Shown: in pieces, positions 58,716-64,000 of the stretch
How the letters are laid out: each line of letters opens with the position of its first letter
Position numbering within the stretch: the stretch's first letter is position 1
Source of the DNA: Stereocaulon alpinum
Taxonomy: Eukaryota; Ascomycota; Lecanoromycetes; Lecanorales; Stereocaulaceae
DNA: 64,000 bases
Assembly (NCBI GenBank): GCA_018257865.1
Contig: JAEUBA010000020.1
Span: 186,001-250,000, forward strand
Reading direction: 5' to 3'
Notes under the pieces: generated by a model
Told to the model about the DNA's origin: nothing
Databases searched by the model: none
Seen by the model: the letters and a program-made list of their open reading frames with translations, nothing else
Program-made: the position numbers and the translations under genes

Positions 58716-59605
58716 CTAACAGCACTTTCCAGACTTCTGCTCTGTATCCGCCGACTTGCTTATTTCGAGGACTTTACGGTCGCCTGTGCCGATGGGGTTT
58801 TGACCTGCGTCGCCGTTGTCGAGGGCTTTTTGTGAGACGATGCGGTAGATTTCTGGTGGGGTTGTTAGGGGTTTGGGGTTTGAAGGAAAAGAAGAGGGGG
58901 GAGGGGAGGGATGGGGTTTACCTGTGAGGATGTTTTGGAATGCGAGTTCGACGTTACTTGCGTCTAGGGCTGAGGTCTCGATGAAGGATAGGTTGTTATC
59001 GCCTGCATCCGTCAGCCCATTCATTTGAAGTGATGTAGACTCATCACTCACTAGCAAACTGCTTCGCCTCCTCCGTTGGCACAGCCCTCAGATGCTTCAA
59101 ATCGCTCTTGTTCCCCACAAGCATAATAACAATATTTGCATCCGCATGATCCCTTAACTCTTTCAACCACCGCTGCACATTCTCGTACGTCTGATGCTTG
59201 CTAATATCGTACACCAACAGCGCTCCCACCGCACCTCTATAGTATGCAGAAGTGATGGCGCGGTAACGTTCTTGGCCTGCAGTGTCCCAGATTTGGGCTT
59301 TGATTGTCTTGGCGTCGACTTGGATGGAGCGGGTTGCGAATTCGACGCCGATTGTGGACTTGCTGTCGAGATTGAATTCGTTGCGGGTGAAACGGGAAAG
59401 AAGGTTGGATTTTCCGACGCCGGAGTCTCCTATGAGGACCACTGGAGGCGAAGGGGGGTTAGTAGGGCATTTGTAGGGACGCCTTGTGTGAGGTGGAGGG
59501 CGGTGTGGGATGGGCACCTTTGAAGAGGAACTATGCAGCAGTGGTTAATTTATATTCTGCACATTAAAACTTTGTGGTACTCACATCATACTCGTCGTTC
59601 GCCAT
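58716..59605 (-). CDS. rab11: Rab11/Ypt3-family small GTPase
   Basis: Membrane-trafficking GTPase for recycling endosome/Golgi-to-surface transport. Exon 1 (59585-59605) encodes MANDEYD. A 13-nt microexon (59518-59530) gives FLFK. The main exon opens VVLIGDSGVGKSNLLSRF (P-loop), then STIGVEFATRSI (effector loop), WDTAGQERYRAITSAYYRG and GNKSDLKHLR. After introns come SFIETSALDASNVELAF (G5) and EIYRIVSQKALDN. It ends SGKCC with a double cysteine for geranylgeranylation. All G motifs are intact. About 210 residues. Codon choice flips at about 59235 within the main exon, in a part where the protein is highly conserved. Confidence 0.95.
59518..59530 (-). other. 13-nt microexon of Rab11
   Basis: TTCCTCTTCAAAG on minus, bounded by a TAG acceptor and a GTGCCC donor. 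Including it joins MANDEYD to the P-loop in frame as YD-FLFK-VVLIGDSGVGKS, the expected Rab11 start. Confidence 0.8.
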
Positions 59606-59961
59606 ATTGGCGTGTCAAGGGTGGTTGTTGGTAGAGGAAGGGATGCCGCTTTCAGTAGCAGCTGCGCTATACCAGTAACCTCCAATGAGCTGCTTCTAGC
59701 AAGGAAGGAATCTTCGTTGACTGTTCGTGAGGTATTTTAAAGCAGTGACAGGGGAAAGAGATGCCTCGAATAGTGTGTACTCGTCTCGATGCCTAACGGA
59801 CTCGCATCAAAGATCTTACCTTTCTTTCAGAATGCGGAATAGAGTTTATGACTAGCGCTGCCGCCGCGCTAAACTTGGCCAATCGTGGGGGTTCAGAACG
59901 TTACTCCGATCTGAGTGGTGGCCACCACACAAACCATAGCGTATAGAGCGTTGTCATATGT
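59606..59961. promoter_or_regulatory. Intergenic: Rab11 promoter
   Basis: About 360 bp, no gene seen. Confidence 0.35.
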
Positions 59962-60450
59962 TCAATCTTTAGTCCTTAGCTGCAAATAGTGTATCTGGAG
60001 GTCATATCCTAAGGACTGGAGCCTATCGTCACACACCATCTTAGTTTCTTCAAGGCCTTCAATAACATAGATCACAATGTTTATCAAAAGCACTCCTCCC
60101 TTTTCACTGTTCCTCCTCCCTCCACTACGCATCCATCCCAAATAATCCCTGAACCTCTCCCTCCCACTAATCGACGCCTTCTCCAGCAAATTCTGCCCTT
60201 CATTCCCCCTATCTCCCTCCGTCATTCTCTCATCAAATTCTACTGCCCAAACCCTATCATTTGGCGCCGCCTCCACCAATTCTTTATCTTTGGTATCAAT
60301 CAATTCTTCCTTACCTCTTCATCAAGTACCAATTCGTCAAAACTCCTTTGCACTGCCGTCTCGAATGTGATGCGTTTCGATTCTTACAATCCCTCTTTTG
60401 TGGATTTGATTGACCGCGCAGGGTACCTTTGCTCTGATGATGAACCCACC
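59962..60450 (-). pseudogene. NADAR-domain (YbiA-like) gene fragment with frameshift
   Basis: One minus frame reads DTKDKELVEAAPNDRVWAVE and EGQNLLEKASISGRERFRDYL, the C-terminal half of a NADAR domain (ADP-ribose/riboflavin-glycoside hydrolase-related fold). Just upstream a different frame reads RITFETAVQRSFDELVLDEE, the preceding NADAR helix. The two frames meet at about 60303-60315 with too little space for an intron, so a one-base deletion is the simplest explanation (or a sequence error). The usual Gly and Trp before NLL are changed (NEGQNLL). The N-terminal third was not found. Probably a decayed gene. Confidence 0.6.
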
Positions 60451-61172
60451 CCGGGAACTTAGGTAGTGTCATGGCAACGTATAGTACGCCACAGTGCATC
60501 TTCATTCCAACATTAAGAGAGGCTTACCTGTGTTCCTTGCGGCTGAACATGACCGGAGATAAAGAACGAACAGATGAGATGAGGTTTCGATAGTTCTAAA
60601 GAAGGCACCGTTCTATGGCACTCGAGAGGACATAAGTCGAACTTGGGTAGCAAAGTATGAATTTAATCTTCTCCTGTATTGGTATCTCTATTCTAGTAGC
60701 TGTCAATGCGTACATAAAGTAGACATCTTGCCGGAGCAAGTCCCCAAATACTATCACTAAGAAGACACTGATCGAGTGCCACAGATGCCAGGGCCGACAT
60801 AAAACCTAATGTCCTGTGTATTTCGCTCCTCCACTCTGTCAACCATCAAGTGTATCTGCTCAACGGTGGCAGTCATTCCTTTCCTTGACAAACGCCTGCA
60901 TATCCTGCTAAATTCCTCGCTTGGCTCGTACTGAGCCGGGTTATCTGTACGTAAAGAGTCGTAAATCCGCCTTCGCTATGCCTGTTGTAGTACATGATGT
61001 CAATGCGCCCCTAATCCCTCCCATGATGATACCGTCGTGACTAGTACCAGTGCTCATCCCGAGCTAACTCTGCGCCGAACGTGAATGTAGCTGGTGGTGG
61101 TATCATGGTCTCGAGACCAATACGCCCGAAAAAAGATCTAAATATTCCCATCACTTCGAAAGATCGTGCGTG
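60451..61172. other. Intergenic, no gene
   Basis: About 720 bp between the NADAR relic and the 3' end of the AF4/Ebp1-like gene. Missing N-terminal NADAR sequence could lie within it but was not recognised. Confidence 0.35.
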
Positions 61173-63792
61173 TCACAGGATGAGCTTCGGCTTCCATTCC
61201 ACTCCTTGCCGCTGACACAATTCGCCTAGTATGCTAATTCCAAAGTTCACTGCCTCCAAGCCACTCGTCATGTGGCCTAACGGTATGGTAAAGCTTCGTG
61301 TGTATTCTCCGGCCTTGACTGCTTCGATTGCTTTGCCAGAAGGGGCACGGTGCTCCTCCCGCTTAGCCCATGTATTTGGAAACTTGGAAGCGATCTCATC
61401 GACGTTAAGGTGCGTCAAGCCCGCATGCCACACATTGCGAGCTTTTTCGGACTGCCGGTGAAGCTCTCTGAACAGGCGATGGTACTCTGCTGCCCTGTTC
61501 TGCTCTTCGCTTTTCGCCGGGTCCCTGAGTTTTTTGTTGATGAACTGTTCGGTGAGTGGATTTTGATCAAGACGCTGAAGATCAATGTACACGAGCACAT
61601 CCCGGATGATCCCCTCAAGCTGATTGGCAAGTCCCGTCAAGTGAGGGAAGCCTCTGGCTTCTTCAGTGACTTTCGCTAACAATCCGATCATCGAACCCCA
61701 CGCATCACGGTGGCCAGCATGTCGGTACGCGTCATTGAGAACAAAGCCCAAGATAAAAGAGAGCAGAGATTCGATACCGATGATGACTCCCTGCATGCGT
61801 TCGGCTTCGCTTAATTCATCGGATTTTCTGAAGAATTCATCTGATTCGTACTTCAAAGTTCTACCCAAATTCATATATTTCGTTGCTTCGTTCAGCAAAG
61901 CCTCTGATCTTGGTTTAGGACCTGCTATTGCATTGACAGACTTGCGCGAGTTACTGGTGTCAGGTGCATTCGGAGTGCCGTTTAGAGTAGACTGATGCGG
62001 AGTATGTACAGAACCTTCGCCGGAAGGACCACGTAGCATGGGAGTACTCCGCGGCTCGAGCTCGGGAGCAGACAAGTGTTGTTTCTGCGCGCTCGCAAAG
62101 TGCGACAGAGCTGGCGAACTAGTTGAAGATTGCTTTGGTGGATGTGGTTTTTGTACCATCCCACTTGGTGCCCTCTGACGCTTGGTCGGCTGCTCAGGCT
62201 CGTCTTCGCTATCTTGGAACCTTCCCCGTTTCTCGCCAGATACATGAGCTTCAGAATTGAGAAGCTTAGTGCTGGCTTTCTCTTCAGCCTGATGGGCTGG
62301 TGTACGGATGTGCTGCTTTGGGTCTTGGCTGGTCTTGGGCCCTACTCCCGGTGGATACTTGCCAGGAGTAGGCTTCATCTTCAGATATTGTTGCAACCTC
62401 CTCCGATTTCTCTTCTTAATCTTGAGAGTGATGCGCAATCTCAGCTTTTTGGAAGGCTCCGGTGCCATAGGCTTCGCAGTATCCTCGTCTTCATTTCCAT
62501 TCGTTAGCACTTTGGGAGCAGCCTTTGCGACTGCAAGCTTGTTTACTCCGACATCTTCGACCCCTTTTCGAGGAGCTGATGTTATCTGCTTCTGCTTTTG
62601 CTCCTGAGGCCCCTTTGTAGGAGTAGAAGTAGGCTTCGCCACGACATTCTTCGGCCGAACTTTCTCCCCACTACTAGGTGTACCTGCAGAGGCTGTCTTT
62701 GACGGCTTCACCATTGGTGAAACGCTTGCAGCCTTAGTGCTCGCAGCGCTGTGGCTGCGGCCCCGAGAAGGTGGCGGCAGCTTGGCGAGCTCCTCCTCAA
62801 TATCCGAAGCTAGAGGCGATAGCATAGGGGGGAGGCTTAGCATTTTCGGATTTTCTGTCTTGGCGAGCTTTGGTGTGGTCTGTGAAGTTTTTGCAGGTCC
62901 CGAAATGGCTTGTGTAGTGTTGTTTTCGATTCGCGGTTTGTGCGATAAAACGCGCTGTACTTCAGATGTGGCTGCTGTGGTAACTTTGACTTCGGCGGTG
63001 GAGGGTTGTGAAGCGGCTTTATGAAAGTTCTGGGGATCCGTAGAAGCGGTGGGTTCGGGAGTGACACGAGGCTTTTTGTTAGGTGGTGTAGTTGGATGAT
63101 GCTCGAAAGCGTAAGGATCTCTCAATCCAGACATAGTGTTCGCCGTTCTATTGTAGGTTAGCTAAAGAGTGCGACAATGCGGTCAATGGTGCTTACCTCT
63201 TCTGACCGTGGACTTCTGCTATTTCCAACTTGCTTGGCTCCTTAATGTTCGCTACCTGCCCCGTATGCTTATTGAGAGCCGCAACGTCTTCCTTCCCTAC
63301 TGTTGCTATTGCTTCAGGTTTAGGAGGCACTGGCGTTGCTTTGCTTCTGTCTTTGTTCTTGTAATCCGCTAAAGAGATCTTCTTCATAGGTGCCTGCCCA
63401 GGACGAGGAGTGCTGCTGCTGCCACTGCTGGTCCGACTGGATGGATCTTCTGGTGGTGCTATGCCTCCCTTTCCGTCTTCCCAGCCTCCGCGGATGTGCA
63501 TCCCGTTGATACTGGAGTCAGCTGATCGATCCTTGAATGTCAGGTATTGAAGTTTTTCTTCGTGTCGACCAAAGTGTGTGTACTTTAGCCAATTGCTGGT
63601 ATTGTGCAGGTATGTGTTTTTGAAGTATTGACTAGTCATAGAGTGGTCAACAGAGATCATGTAGGGTGCGGTAGGGAGGATCTTGTCATTGATGCGTCTG
63701 AGTCTGACGTCCACAGGATGCTCGGGTTTGGCTGCGGGCTTCTGCGGCTTAACAGTCGACGGCTGGGGTGCTGCGATGAAAGGCACCGACAT
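61173..63792 (-). CDS. AF4/Ebp1-like nuclear protein (putative elongation-complex scaffold)
   Basis: Two exons, about 870 residues. Exon 1 (63193-63792) begins MSVPFIAAPQPSTVKPQKPA. It contains a conserved patch: INDKILPTAPYMISVDHSMT, then TSNWLKYTHFGRHEEKLQYL. A 58-nt intron (about 63135-63192) joins QKRTANTMSGLRDPYAFEHH. A long disordered Lys/Pro/Ser-rich middle follows, with basic clusters (LRLRITLKIKKRNRRRLQQY). The C-terminal helical domain reads LLNEATKYMNLGRTLKYESD and then IGIESLLSFILGFVLND. This resembles the AF4/FMR2 C-terminal homology domain also present in fission yeast Ebp1, a partner of ELL-EAF. The match is judged by eye; a role in a fungal super elongation complex is inference. 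Confidence 0.6.
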
Positions 63793-64000
63793 GTCTGCAA
63801 TCGTTGTGAGCGCGCTGGTACGTCGATTTAGCTAACACACGTCTGATGTAGTATGATGGATGGTGAGCTATTCCATTGGTAGAGAAGTGCTGAAGGTAAA
63901 AGTGACAATATTGATCTTGCTGTTGTGTTGAACGAGGTGATAAGTTGGAGTGAGAAAGAGTATATCGTCGGAAGACGAAGGTATATGCTGGTGGCTAGCT
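63793..64000. promoter_or_regulatory. Promoter region of AF4/Ebp1-like gene
   Basis: The last 208 bp of the window, upstream of the start at 63792. Nothing specific was seen. Confidence 0.3.

Overview
This window comes from a filamentous ascomycete (Pezizomycotina, most likely Dothideomycetes). Genes are split by short GT-AG introns of about 45-100 bp, often with CTAAC/CTAAT-like branch points. The recognisable proteins are typical of moulds: fungal H+-ATPase, Clr3/Hda1 deacetylase, Yhm2 and Ggc1 carriers, and a Seb1/Nrd1 termination factor. I saw no prokaryotic signals, no rRNA and no convincing tRNA.

Layout. 1-8 kb, minus strand: an Hda1/Clr3 histone deacetylase running off the left edge, GAPDH, and glycogen branching enzyme. 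9.3-21.8 kb is the most unusual region. A divergent two-gene module, an FHA-like-domain protein kinase on minus and a basic protein with two WLEQR repeats on plus, occurs twice intact and a third time as a decayed relic. 22.4-28 kb holds mitochondrial genes: ClpX, ATP synthase beta, and COX5 divergent from ATP2 over about 300 bp. 28.8-32.9 kb holds two tandem paralogues joining a fungal NLR-type N-terminal helical domain to zinc-finger-like segments. 33-38 kb has an uncharacterised predicted mitochondrial protein, then the citrate/oxoglutarate carrier YHM2 and citrate synthase side by side. 39-52.9 kb has a Seb1/Nrd1-like factor, a small spliced tail-anchored protein, a P3A H+-ATPase, a DCAF4-like WD40 protein, the GTP/GDP carrier GGC1 and an unknown coiled-coil protein. 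53.2-56.4 kb is a gene-free, partly AT-rich island with a 239-bp tandem repeat. 56.6-64 kb has a BBE-type FAD oxidoreductase, Rab11, a frameshifted NADAR-domain gene and an AF4/Ebp1-like protein.

Together the known genes lean toward central carbon and mitochondrial energy metabolism: GAPDH, branching enzyme, ATP2, COX5, CIT1, YHM2, GGC1, and plasma-membrane proton pumping.

The two strongest candidates for something undescribed are the repeated kinase/WLEQR-repeat gene pair and a recurrent abrupt switch from C-rich to G-rich sequence inside conserved genes. The switch occurs at about 24.2, 34.1, 35.0, 42.6, 43.1, 50.7, 57.9 and 59.2 kb and changes codon choice without changing the protein. 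All calls come from reading sequence and translations by eye; no database search was run.
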